Notes under the pieces: generated by a model | Seen by the model: the letters and a program-made list of their open reading frames with translations, nothing else | Database searches by the model: none | Told to the model about the DNA's origin: nothing | Assembly: GCF_003600835.1 (NCBI RefSeq) | Contig: NZ_NQYC01000001.1 | Coordinates: 4,239,001-4,303,000 of the forward strand | Reading direction: 5' to 3' | Source of the DNA: Bacillus sp. PK3_68 | Lineage (GTDB): Bacteria; Bacillota; Bacilli; Bacillales; Domibacillaceae | DNA length: 64,000 nucleotides | Position numbers and translations under genes: made by a program | Shown here: positions 10,049 to 19,128 of the stretch, in pieces | How the letters are laid out: every line of letters begins with the position of its first letter | Numbering within the stretch: the first letter of the stretch is position 1

Positions 10049-11191
10049 ATGAATTTTGAATTAACGAAAGAACAGCAAATGCTAAAGGAAATGGTAAAAA
10101 GTTTCGCTGAGAAAGAGATTAAGCCGTACGCCCAGGAACTTGATAAAACGTCAGGGTTTAATGAACAGGCATTTAAAAAGATGGGGGAGTTAGGGTTACT
10201 TGGCATTCCATTTCCAGAAGAATATGGGGGATCTGGCGGGGACACTGTCTCTTACGCAATTGCAGTGGAGGAAATCGGCAAAGCGTGCGGCGGCACAGGG
10301 TTAAGCTACGCAGCAGCTATCAGCCTGGGAGCAAGCCCGATTTTTTATTTCGGAACGGAAGAACAAAAGCAGGAATGGCTCGTTCCAATGGCGAAAGGAG
10401 AAACATTGGGTTCTTTTGGTTTAACTGAACCAAATGCCGGCTCTGATGCCGGGGGCACAAGAACGAAAGCAGTCCTTGATGGCGATGAGTATGTAATTAA
10501 TGGTGAGAAGTGCTGGATTACAAATGCAGGTTTTGCTCGACAAATTATTGTAACCGCTGTCACAGGCAAAAGAGAAGACGGAAAGAACATTATTTCAGCT
10601 ATTATCGTACCTGCTGATGCACCGGGTGTGGCCATTTCGTGCAACTATGACAAAATGGGTGTCCGTGCATCTAACACGTGTGAAATTATACTCGAAAATG
10701 TGCGGGTGCCGAAAGAAAATTTACTTGGAGACAGTCAAAAAGGTTTCAGTCAGTTTTTATATACGCTTGATGGCGGTCGTATCTCCATTGCCGCTTTAGC
10801 GGTGGGTATTGCGCAAGGGGCTTTAGAGAAGGCGCTTCAATACTCGAAGGAGCGTATGCAGTTTGGCCAGCCAATCTCTAAATTCCAGGCCATTCAGTTT
10901 AAATTGGCAGATATGGCGACCGAAGTGGAGTTAGCCCGCAATCTTGTGTATAAAGCTGCCTGGCTGAAAGATCAAGGAAAACCATTTGGCAAAGAAGCAG
11001 CTATGGCCAAATTATTTGCTTCAGAAACGAGCTTTCGCACGAGCAATCAAGCTATTCAAATACATGGAGGCTACGGTTATATGCACGAATATGATGTAGA
11101 AAGATTTTTGCGCGATGCAAAACTGCTTGAAATCGGGGAAGGTACTTCGGAAATCCAGCGTCTGGTTATCGCACGCCACCTTGGCTGTTAA
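10049..11191 (+). CDS. yngJ: Acyl-CoA dehydrogenase (YngJ-like)
   Basis: 380 residues, FAD-dependent alpha,beta-dehydrogenation of an acyl-CoA. Family motifs include FGLTEPNAGSDAGG near residue 130, and QIHGGYGYM with FLRDAK near 335-360. The C-terminal GEGTSEIQ keeps the glutamate that is the catalytic base in most acyl-CoA dehydrogenases. Isovaleryl-CoA dehydrogenase classically has glycine there and uses another Glu. By position in the operon the substrate is isovaleryl-CoA, but this residue leaves room for a straight-chain or 2-methyl substrate. First gene of the operon; RBS AAGGGGA. Confidence 0.92.
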   Translation: MNFELTKEQQMLKEMVKSFAEKEIKPYAQELDKTSGFNEQAFKKMGELGLLGIPFPEEYGGSGGDTVSYAIAVEEIGKACGGTGLSYAAAISLGASPIFYFGTEEQKQEWLVPMAKGETLGSFGLTEPNAGSDAGGTRTKAVLDGDEYVINGEKCWITNAGFARQIIVTAVTGKREDGKNIISAIIVPADAPGVAISCNYDKMGVRASNTCEIILENVRVPKENLLGDSQKGFSQFLYTLDGGRISIAALAVGIAQGALEKALQYSKERMQFGQPISKFQAIQFKLADMATEVELARNLVYKAAWLKDQGKPFGKEAAMAKLFASETSFRTSNQAIQIHGGYGYMHEYDVERFLRDAKLLEIGEGTSEIQRLVIARHLGC

Positions 11192-11214
11192 AAGATAATA
11201 GGGGGAAGGGTGTT

Positions 11215-12849
11215 ATGAGCGAATTGATCCATGAAACAATAGGGGAACTATTAGCCAATAAGGCCGAACAACTTCCACATCATGAAGCACTTGTCTATCC
11301 AGATCGAGGTATTCACTACACGTACAGCGAATTTAATCGGCTATGCCGAAAAGTAGCGCGAGGCTTAATGGCGCTTGGGGTTGATAAAGGAGAACATCTA
11401 GCTATTTGGGCAACGAACGTTCCTGAATGGGTCACACTGCAATTTGCCACAGGTAAAATGGGAGCGGTTTTAGTAACAGTTAATACGAATTATCGTGCCG
11501 CCGAATTGGAATATTTATTAAAGCAATCAGAGAGTCGTACACTCGTTTTAATAGAAGATTACCGCGGAAATTCCTATATCGATACGATTTATGAAATCTG
11601 TCCGGAGTTACATTCCTGTGAGCCTGGAGAATTGTCGTCTAAGCGACTGCCCTTGTTAAAAAATGTCATTGTTCTCAGTGAACAGCAGTACAGCGGTACG
11701 TATAGCTGGTCGGATATTTTAGAAATGGCGGACCGAGTGACAGAAGAACAGCTGGATGCACGAACAGAGGAGCTTGCGCCAGATGATGTGATCAATATGC
11801 AGTATACATCCGGAACAACAGGTTTTCCTAAGGGAGTCATGTTGACACACAGCAATTTAATAAATAATGCTTTTCATATTGCTGGATGCATGGAATTGAT
11901 GAAAGAAGATCGTCTCTGTATTCCGGTTCCATTTTTTCACTGCTTTGGGTGTGTGATTGGAACGATGGCGTGTGTGACTGTCGGGGCTACAATGGTACCT
12001 GTGCAGGAATTTGATCCAGAGACCGTGCTAGCAACGGTAGAGCAGGAGAAGTGCACAGCGCTGCATGGCGTGCCGACGATGTTTATTGCTGAACTGAATC
12101 ATCCGAATTTTCAAAAATACAACCTGTCTACTCTCCGTACAGGAGTAATGGCAGGATCGAATTGCCCAGTCGAAATCATGAAAGCAGTAATGAATAAGAT
12201 GCACATGGAGGAAATAACTATATGCTATGGTCAGACAGAGTCCTCGCCAGTGATTACCCAAACACGAACAGATGACCCTGTTGAACTGCGTGTAGAAACG
12301 GTAGGCCGGGCACTTCCAGAGGTGGAAGTGAAAATTGTGGAACCTGGGTCATCAAGGGAACTGCCGTTTAATAAGCAAGGGGAGCTATGCACGCGAGGGT
12401 ATCACGTAATGAAAGGGTATTATAACAATCCAGATGCCACAAAAGAAGCGATTGATGAAGAGGGATGGCTCCACACAGGTGATCTGGCTGTCATGGATGA
12501 GAATGGTTATATAAGGGTGACTGGCCGTTTAAAAGACATGATCATCCGGGGCGGGGAAAATATTTACCCGCGTGAAATTGAAGAGTTTTTGTATACTCAT
12601 CCCAAAATACTCGACGCACAGGTGATTGGGATACCAGATGAAAAGTACGGTGAGGAATTGATGGCTTGGATCATTCTTAAAGAGGGAGAAATCGCATCTG
12701 CAGACGAAATTAAAGAGTACTTCAAGGATAAAATTTCCCGCCATAAAATTCCGAAGTACATTCAATTTACGAAGGAATACCCGATGACCGCTTCAGGAAA
12801 AATTCAAAAGTTTAGACTGCGCGAACAATCGATGAGCTTATTGAAGTAA
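11215..12849 (+). CDS. yngI: Acyl-CoA synthetase, AMP-forming (YngI-like)
   Basis: 544 residues of the ANL superfamily, activating a carboxylic acid to its CoA thioester through an acyl-adenylate. The phosphate loop YTSGTTGFPKGVMLTHSN lies near residue 200. The hinge and A8 region GRLKDMIIRGGENIYPREIE lies near 440, and the catalytic lysine region TASGKIQKF is at the C-terminus. Length and motifs fit medium-chain acyl-CoA synthetases. It may feed free branched or medium-chain acids into the pathway. Starts 23 nt after yngJ with a GGGGGAAGG ribosome site. Confidence 0.9.
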   Translation: MSELIHETIGELLANKAEQLPHHEALVYPDRGIHYTYSEFNRLCRKVARGLMALGVDKGEHLAIWATNVPEWVTLQFATGKMGAVLVTVNTNYRAAELEYLLKQSESRTLVLIEDYRGNSYIDTIYEICPELHSCEPGELSSKRLPLLKNVIVLSEQQYSGTYSWSDILEMADRVTEEQLDARTEELAPDDVINMQYTSGTTGFPKGVMLTHSNLINNAFHIAGCMELMKEDRLCIPVPFFHCFGCVIGTMACVTVGATMVPVQEFDPETVLATVEQEKCTALHGVPTMFIAELNHPNFQKYNLSTLRTGVMAGSNCPVEIMKAVMNKMHMEEITICYGQTESSPVITQTRTDDPVELRVETVGRALPEVEVKIVEPGSSRELPFNKQGELCTRGYHVMKGYYNNPDATKEAIDEEGWLHTGDLAVMDENGYIRVTGRLKDMIIRGGENIYPREIEEFLYTHPKILDAQVIGIPDEKYGEELMAWIILKEGEIASADEIKEYFKDKISRHKIPKYIQFTKEYPMTASGKIQKFRLREQSMSLLK

Positions 12850-12868
12850 ACAGAAGGAGTGGTCCAGT

Positions 12869-14227
12869 TTGTTTTCCAAAATATTAATTGCTAATCGCGG
12901 AGAAATTGCTTCGCGTATTATTCGCACATGTAAAAAGATGGGGATAAAAACGGTAGCTATATACTCTGAAGCGGATGAGCAGGCTCTGTTTGTCCGTCAG
13001 GCAGATGAATCTTATTGCATAGGTAAGCCGCAAGTAAACCTTAGTTACTTAAATGCTGATGAAATTATCCGGACAGCAAAGGCGAGTGGAGCAGAGGCTA
13101 TTCATCCGGGTTATGGCCTGCTTTCAGAAAATGCTGCTTTCGCGCAAAAATGTCTCGATGTGGGGCTTGCCTTTATCGGCCCTGCCCCCGATATTTTAGC
13201 AGCTATGGGGAGTAAGATTGAAGCGCGCAAAACGATGAAGGAAGCGGGAGTCCCTATCATTGAAGGGATTAATATCCCGCTTCAGGATGAAGAAGAGGCG
13301 AAGGCGGCATCCGCCTCTGTTGGCTACCCGTTAATGTTGAAAGCTTCAGCGGGGGGCGGCGGCATTGGGATGCAGCTTGTTCACTCTGAAGAGGAACTCG
13401 TTAAGGCGTTTGCTGGAAATAAAAAGCGAGCAGAATCTTTTTTCGGCAACGGTGATATGTTCCTGGAAAAGTATATTCAAGAGCCGCATCATATTGAAGT
13501 CCAAGTATTGGCAGACTCTCATGGTCAAGTGATTCCACTATGGGAGCGGGAATGTTCCATTCAGCGCCGCAATCAGAAAGTAGTGGAAGAAGCGGTGTCC
13601 CCGTTTATTAGCGAGGAAACGAGAACAAAGATGCTGGATGCTGCAGTTAAGGCTGCTCGTCATATTGGCTATACGAATGCCGGCACGATTGAATTTTTAG
13701 TGGATAAAGAAGAAAATTTCTATTTTTTGGAGATGAATACACGTCTGCAAGTAGAGCATCCAGTAACGGAGGAAATCACTGGGCTTGATCTTGTGGAGCA
13801 GCAATTAAAAGTGGCTGCCGGCGAGAAGCTCGAATTAACACGAGAGGCCGTTAAGCGAAACGGCCATGCAATTGAAGTCCGGATTTACGCTGAAGATCCA
13901 AAAACCTTTTTCCCTTCACCTGGCAAAATTACCGCCTTTGAACTGCCTCAAGGAGAGGGGATACGAAATGAATGTGCGGTCGAGGAAGGCTCAACTGTAA
14001 CTCCGTTTTATGACCCGATGATCGGTAAGTTGATCACCTGGGGAGCAACGAGAGAAGAAGCCTGCGCCCGCATGAAGGGAGCGCTAGAGCAGTACAAAAT
14101 TGAAGGCATCAAAACGAACTTGCCGATGCTTAGAAAAATTATCAGTCATCAGCAATTTTTAAAAGGAACAACAACAACTCATTTTGTGAATGAATACTAT
14201 TTGCCGGAGTTAACCACAACGAAGTAA
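12869..14227 (+). CDS. yngH: Biotin carboxylase subunit of an acyl-CoA carboxylase
   Basis: 452 residues, ATP-grasp enzyme that carboxylates biotin on the partner carrier protein. It begins with KILIANRGEIASRI. The glycine loop KASAGGGGIGMQ lies near 160, and EMNTRLQVEHPVTE near 290. TTG 12869 is the start, preceded by AGAAGGAGTGG. The adjacent free biotin carrier, HMG-CoA lyase and carboxyltransferase make this the alpha part of a methylcrotonyl-CoA-type carboxylase rather than fatty-acid AccC. Confidence 0.93.
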   Translation: MFSKILIANRGEIASRIIRTCKKMGIKTVAIYSEADEQALFVRQADESYCIGKPQVNLSYLNADEIIRTAKASGAEAIHPGYGLLSENAAFAQKCLDVGLAFIGPAPDILAAMGSKIEARKTMKEAGVPIIEGINIPLQDEEEAKAASASVGYPLMLKASAGGGGIGMQLVHSEEELVKAFAGNKKRAESFFGNGDMFLEKYIQEPHHIEVQVLADSHGQVIPLWERECSIQRRNQKVVEEAVSPFISEETRTKMLDAAVKAARHIGYTNAGTIEFLVDKEENFYFLEMNTRLQVEHPVTEEITGLDLVEQQLKVAAGEKLELTREAVKRNGHAIEVRIYAEDPKTFFPSPGKITAFELPQGEGIRNECAVEEGSTVTPFYDPMIGKLITWGATREEACARMKGALEQYKIEGIKTNLPMLRKIISHQQFLKGTTTTHFVNEYYLPELTTTK

Positions 14228-14240
14228 AGGAGAGATTATA

Positions 14241-14453
14241 TTGACAACAGTACAAGCAAGCATGGCAGGGAACGTGTGGAAGGTTCTTGTAGCAGAGGGA
14301 GAAGAAGTAAAGGCTGGTCAGGATGTCATCATTTTAGAATCAATGAAAATGGAAATCCCCATTGCTGCTGAGGAAGATGGCACCGTTCAAAAAATTCATG
14401 TGAATGAGGGAGACTTTGTCAACGAAGCGGATGCACTCGTTGATATGGAATAG
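14241..14453 (+). CDS. yngHB: Biotin carboxyl carrier protein
   Basis: A 70-residue single biotinyl domain. The target lysine is K36 in ESMKMEIPI, with a glycine hinge and AEEDG turn typical of the fold. It carries carboxybiotin from the biotin carboxylase to the YngE carboxyltransferase. TTG start with AAAGGAGAG upstream, 13 nt after yngH. A separate short carrier gene between the two halves is characteristic of the Bacillus yng operon. Confidence 0.93.
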   Translation: MTTVQASMAGNVWKVLVAEGEEVKAGQDVIILESMKMEIPIAAEEDGTVQKIHVNEGDFVNEADALVDME

Positions 14454-14465
14454 GAGGGTTCCCTG

Positions 14466-15374
14466 TTGAAACTTCCTGAAAAAGTGACCATTAAAGAAGT
14501 GGGACCCCGTGATGGTCTGCAAAATGAGCCGCATCAGGTAGGCACCGAGAATAAGGTAGCCTGGATTAACCGGCTCTCAGACAGCGGGCTATCCTATATT
14601 GAAGTCACCTCTCTCGTTCATCCGAAATGGATTCCGCAGCTGGCAGATGCGGTAGAAGTACTTTCTTCTATCGATAGAAAGCCAGGCATCACCTATGCAG
14701 CCCTCGTTCCAAACATGCATGGACTGCGAAGGGCGCTGGAAGGTAATGTCGATGAAGTGAGCGTCTTCATGTCTGCAAGCGAATCACATAATCGAAACAA
14801 TATTAACAAGAGCATTTCGGATACATTTCCAGTCTTGAAAGAGGTCGTTACAGAGGCGAAAGCAGCTGGAAAAACAGTGCGAGGATATTTATCGACTGTG
14901 ATCGCTTGTCCATATGAGGGAGCTGTGCCAGCTGAACAGGTAAAAGAAATCAGTGCCCGGTTGTTTGATATGGGCATTGATGAATTGTCGCTTGGTGAAA
15001 CGATTGGCGTTGCTGTCCCTACAGAGGTAGAACGGCTGCTTGAACAGCTTCTCTCTGAGTTTTCCGAAGAGCATATTGCTATGCACTTTCATGATACAAG
15101 AGGGACAGCACTTGCAAATATTTCGAAAGCTTTGGAAATGGGGATCCGCACATTTGATAGTGCTCTCGGAGGATTGGGTGGCTGTCCTTATGCTAAAGGG
15201 GCATCTGGAAATGTAGCAACAGAGGACCTGGTTTATATGCTTGAGGCTATGGGGATTAAAACAGGCGTTCGGTTAGAAGGGCTGCTTGAAGCTGGTGAAT
15301 TGATGGAATCTATTTTAGGCAAGCCGTTAAACAGCAGGCAAATGGAACTATACCGCAAAGTGGAGAGAGGGTGA
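14466..15374 (+). CDS. yngG: Hydroxymethylglutaryl-CoA lyase
   Basis: 302 residues. Cleaves 3-hydroxy-3-methylglutaryl-CoA into acetoacetate and acetyl-CoA, the last specific step of leucine breakdown. The DRE-TIM metal-binding start EVGPRDGLQNE is near residue 10, HFHDTRGTALAN near 205, and the signature GLGGCPYAKGASGN with the active-site cysteine near 240. TTG start preceded by AGGAGGG. Its stop overlaps the beginning of the next gene, so translation is probably coupled. Confidence 0.95.
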   Translation: MKLPEKVTIKEVGPRDGLQNEPHQVGTENKVAWINRLSDSGLSYIEVTSLVHPKWIPQLADAVEVLSSIDRKPGITYAALVPNMHGLRRALEGNVDEVSVFMSASESHNRNNINKSISDTFPVLKEVVTEAKAAGKTVRGYLSTVIACPYEGAVPAEQVKEISARLFDMGIDELSLGETIGVAVPTEVERLLEQLLSEFSEEHIAMHFHDTRGTALANISKALEMGIRTFDSALGGLGGCPYAKGASGNVATEDLVYMLEAMGIKTGVRLEGLLEAGELMESILGKPLNSRQMELYRKVERG

Positions 15375-15379
15375 GTTGT

Positions 15380-16161
15380 TTGGGAAAAACAGTTGAAGTG
15401 ACGAAGCTTGAACAAGGAGTGACTGTTTTGGCACTTCACCGCCCCGAAGCAGCTAACGCCTTGTCTCAAGCCCTTTTGTATGATCTTCACGATGCCCTCT
15501 ATAACCTTAAACATGATCCGGAAGTTCGGGTGATCATTTTGACGGGCAAAGGTGAGAAAGCTTTTTGTGCAGGGGCTGACTTAAAAGAGAGAAGAGGAAT
15601 GAACGAAGCGGAAGTAAGGAAAATTGTCAGTTTGATTGGTTCGGTTATTAACGAGGTGGAAGCGTTGCCGCAGCCGGTTATTGCCGCTATAAACGGCGTT
15701 GCTTTCGGGGAGGATTAGAATTGGCTTTAGCCTGTGATATCCGAATTGCCTCCAGTCACGCGAAAATGGGATTAACAGAAACCTCTCTTGCCATCATTCC
15801 AGGAGCTGGAGGAACACAGAGGTTGCCTCGATTGATCGGAACCGGAAAAGCAAAAGAATTAATTTTCACAGCCAGACGCATTGCCTCTCACCAGGCAGAA
15901 CAAATTGGTCTTGTCGAGCATATTGCTACTCCGGAAAATTTACTGGAAACAGCCATCCATTTGGCGAGGGAGATTGCTGCAAATGCCCCGTTGGCATTAT
16001 TTCAGGCAAAAACAGCCATCAATCAGGGGATGCAGACCGATATTGCAACCGGCTTGCAAATTGAACGGCTGGCTTATAATACCTTAATTCCGACAGAGGA
16101 TAGACTGGAGGGATTGCGGGCGTTTGCAGAAAAGCGGCCGCCAACATACAGAGGAAAGTGA
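15380..16161 (+). CDS. yngF: Methylglutaconyl-CoA hydratase / enoyl-CoA hydratase (frameshifted in this sequence)
   Basis: Crotonase-family hydratase, expected to hydrate 3-methylglutaconyl-CoA to HMG-CoA. The N-terminal half contains LHRPEAANALS and FCAGADLKER (oxyanion hole). The frame then hits TAG at 15716-15718, and the rest (LALACDIRIAS, GLTETSLAIIPGAGGTQRLP) continues in another frame. Adding one G to the run at 15707-15710 restores AFGGGLELALACD and a 260-residue protein, the expected size. TTG 15380 has the better ribosome site; GTG 15371 overlaps the yngG stop. Probably an intact gene with a sequence error. Confidence 0.88.
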
Positions 16162-16171
16162 GGAGACAGCA

Positions 16172-17709
16172 GTGAATGAAACGGGAGTAAAAACAGACTA
16201 TCAGCAGAAAACAGAAGCCATCTTGAAAGGCGGACAGGAAAAGTATCATGAAAAAATAAGGAGCAAGGAAAGTTATTCGTTCGTGATCGTCTGGAACGAC
16301 TTTTTGACGAGGGTCTTCAGACAGAGGACGGATTATTCGCCAATATGATGGCTGGGGATTTGCCGGCAGACGGAGTGGTTACCGGCATCGGAAAAGTGAA
16401 CGGACGCACAGTGTGCGTGATGGCGAATGATTCAACGGTTAAAGCTGGCTCGTGGGGAAAGCGGACAGTAGAGAAGATTATTCGCATTCAAGAAACAGCC
16501 GAAAAACTGCGCTGCCCGATGCTCTATCTTGTTGATTCAGCAGGGGCACGAATCACAGATCAGCTTGAAATGTTCCCAGGGCGCAGAGGAGCGGGCCGTA
16601 TTTTTTATAACCAAGTGAAGCTATCTGGAAAGGTGCCGCAAATTTGCCTGTTATTCGGCCCTTCTGCTGCAGGAGGTGCCTACATTCCAGCTTTCTGCGA
16701 CATTGTTGTAATGGTGGAAGGAAATGCTTCGATGTACCTTGGATCACCGCGTATGGCAGAAATGGTGATTGGCGAAAAAGTCACACTTGAGCAAATGGGC
16801 GGAGCAAAAATGCACTGTTCTGTTTCGGGTTGTGGCGATGTGCTTGTTAAAACAGAAGAGGAAGCTATTGCATATGCGAAAAAGTATTTAACGTATTTTC
16901 CGGATAATTATACGGAGAAACCAGTTCCAAGAGAGCCGAAAGCACCTGCAGCCTTTGAAAAGTCAATCGAAGAACTTATCCCTCAAAACCAAAACGCACC
17001 CTTTGACATGTATCAGCTGATTGAACGCTTGATCGATGAAGACAGCTTCTGTGAAATTAAAAAATTATTTGCAGCTGAGTTGATTACTGGTCTAGGCCGA
17101 ATCAATGGACAGCCGGTTGGTATTATTGCTAATCAGCCTCGAGTAAAAGGTGGCGTGCTGTTTCATGATTCAGCTGACAAAGCAGCTAAATTTATCAGTT
17201 TGTGTGATGCTTTTCATATTCCGCTTTTGTTCTTGGCGGATGTGCCTGGATTTATGATCGGAACAAATGTAGAAAAAGCTGGCATTATCCGTCACGGGGC
17301 AAAAATGATTTTTGCAATGAGTGAAGCAACGGTGCCTAAGATGACAGTGGTTGTGCGTAAAGCCTATGGAGCTGGCCTCTATGCTATGGCTGGGCCGGCA
17401 TTTGAACCGGATTGCTGTCTGGCACTGCCGACAGCGCAAATTGCGGTTATGGGTCCTGAGGCGGCAGTCAATGCTGTCTACGCCAATAAAATTGCTGCGT
17501 TGCCGGAGGAAGAAAAAGCCGCGTTTATCAATGAGAAGAGGGAAGAATATCGCCAGGATATTGACATCTATCGTCTGGCGTCAGAATTGATTATAGATGA
17601 TGTAGTAGAGCCAAACCGACTGCGTGAAGAACTCTCTGCCCGGCTCAATGTGTATATGTCTAAATATATGGTGTTCACAGACCGTAAACATGGGGTGAAT
17701 CCTGTCTAA
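16172..17709 (+). CDS. yngE: Carboxyltransferase subunit of methylcrotonyl-CoA-type carboxylase (frameshifted near N-terminus)
   Basis: The beta subunit transfers the carboxyl group from carrier biotin to the acyl-CoA. The GTG 16172 start follows GAGGAG. The first 32 residues (ending EKYHEKIRSK) are in one frame, and GKLFVRDRLERLFDEG onward is in another. One extra G at 16267-16268 joins them into 512 residues, the family length. The main part shows GRRGAGRIFYNQVKLSG, FGPSAAGGAYIPAFCD and the C-terminal FLADVPGFMIGTNVE acyl-CoA site. A start at 16345 alone would lack the N-terminal domain. Confidence 0.9.
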
Positions 17710-17727
17710 TAAAAGGAGGGGAACGGG

Positions 17728-18417
17728 ATGAAAGAAATCTATACTAATTTCCGAGAGGCCGTATCGGGAATTAAAGATGGAATGACGATCATGGTTGGCG
17801 GCTTTGGTTTGTGTGGCATACCTGAAAACTTAATCAAAGCACTGGCGGATTCGGGAGTAAAAGAGCTAACGATCATTTCTAATAATTGTGGAGTCGATGA
17901 TTGGGGACTCGGGCTGCTATTAAAAAATAAACAAATCAAGAAAATCATTGGTTCTTATGTTGGTGAAAATAAAGAATTTGAACGGCAGATGCTTGCCGGT
18001 GAAATAGAAGTGGAATTAACTCCACAAGGAACGCTGGCTGAAAAAATCCGGGCAGGTGGGGCAGGGATTCCGGCGTTTTTTACACCGGCTGGCGTCGGTA
18101 CTCCCATTGCCAAGGGAAAAGAGATTCGAGAATTTAATGGGAAAGAGTATTTACTTGAGGAAGCCCTAACAGCTGATTTCAGTCTTGTAAGGGCCTGGAA
18201 AGCAGATAAAAAAGGGAATCTCGTCTATAATAAAACCGCCCGAAATTTTAACCCAATGATCGCCGCTGCTGGTCAAATCACCATCGCTGAGGCGGAAGAG
18301 ATTGTAGAAATAGGGGATCTCGATCCGAACTATATTCATACACCAGGTATTTACGTACAGGCATTGATCCAGGGAAGTCAAGAAAAGCGGATTGAAAGAA
18401 AAACGGTTCGTCAATGA
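17728..18417 (+). CDS. scoA: 3-oxoacid CoA-transferase subunit A
   Basis: 229 residues. With ScoB it moves CoA from succinyl-CoA to acetoacetate, giving acetoacetyl-CoA. Family start [19 protein letters not shown] near residue 20, with [16 protein letters not shown] near 110. It lies 18 nt after yngE with an AAAAGGAGGGG ribosome site. The acetoacetate made by the HMG-CoA lyase is its direct substrate, so inclusion in the operon closes the route to central metabolism. Confidence 0.94.
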   Translation: MKEIYTNFREAVSGIKDGMTIMVGGFGLCGIPENLIKALADSGVKELTIISNNCGVDDWGLGLLLKNKQIKKIIGSYVGENKEFERQMLAGEIEVELTPQGTLAEKIRAGGAGIPAFFTPAGVGTPIAKGKEIREFNGKEYLLEEALTADFSLVRAWKADKKGNLVYNKTARNFNPMIAAAGQITIAEAEEIVEIGDLDPNYIHTPGIYVQALIQGSQEKRIERKTVRQ

Positions 18418-18430
18418 AGGAGGGATACTA

Positions 18431-19083
18431 ATGGATACAAGAGAGAAGATTGCAAGACGGGCAGAAAAGGAGATTGAAAGCGGCAATTACGTGAATTTAG
18501 GCATTGGCATGCCGACGCTTGTTGCCAATTTCATTTCTGAAAACAAAGAAGTCGTACTGCAGTCGGAAAACGGTCTGCTTGGTATAGGTCCCTACCCAAG
18601 CGAAGAGGAAATGGATGCTGATTTGATCAATGCCGGAAAAGAGACGGTTACAGCTATTCCTGGCTCTGCTTACTTTGACAGTTCCGAATCTTTTGCTATG
18701 ATACGCGGGGGGCACATTGATGTGGCCATTCTCGGGGAATGGAAGTCTCCCAGAATGGTGACTTGGCCAATTGGATGATTCCAGGAAAAATGGTAAAAGG
18801 AATGGGTGGGGCAATGGATCTTGTCCATGGTGCCCGCAAAACCATTGTGATTATGGATCATGTAAATAAGCATGGCCAGTCAAAAATTTTAAAAGAATGC
18901 AAGCTTCCGTTAACCGGTAAAGGCGTCGTCCAACGCATTATTACCGACAGGGCTGTCATGGATGTTACATCAAAGGGTCTCATGCTTATGGAAGTAGCAG
19001 AAGGGTATTCGGTAGAGGAAATTATCGAGTGCACAGAGGCTGACATGACTGTTTCGGAAGAGGTAAAGCTGGAGGCATTTTAA
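18431..19083 (+). CDS. scoB: 3-oxoacid CoA-transferase subunit B (frameshifted in this sequence)
   Basis: Subunit carrying the catalytic glutamate, seen in [10 protein letters not shown] near residue 50. The first frame reads correctly to GHIDVAILG and then diverges. The other frame resumes with [21 protein letters not shown] through to the normal C-terminus. Inserting one G in the run at 18734-18737 gives [14 protein letters not shown] and a 217-residue protein, the expected length. ATG 18431 follows GAAGGAGGG. Last gene of the operon, followed by a terminator. Likely functional in the organism. Confidence 0.9.
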
Positions 19084-19089
19084 TATAAT

Positions 19090-19122
19090 AAAAGCCTTTC
19101 AAATAAACTTTGAAAGGCTTTT
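19090..19122. terminator. Bidirectional terminator between scoB and the TRIC-type gene
   Basis: AAAAGCCTTTCAAA (19090-19103) and TTTGAAAGGCTTTT (19109-19122) form a perfect stem with A and T tracts on either side. It can serve both converging genes. Confidence 0.85.
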
Positions 19123-19128
19123 ATATTG

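Noticed and set aside
16345-16400. Independent start of a carboxyltransferase gene at 16345
   Set aside because: It would lack the conserved N-terminal domain, which is found upstream in another frame. A one-base gap explains both parts better.
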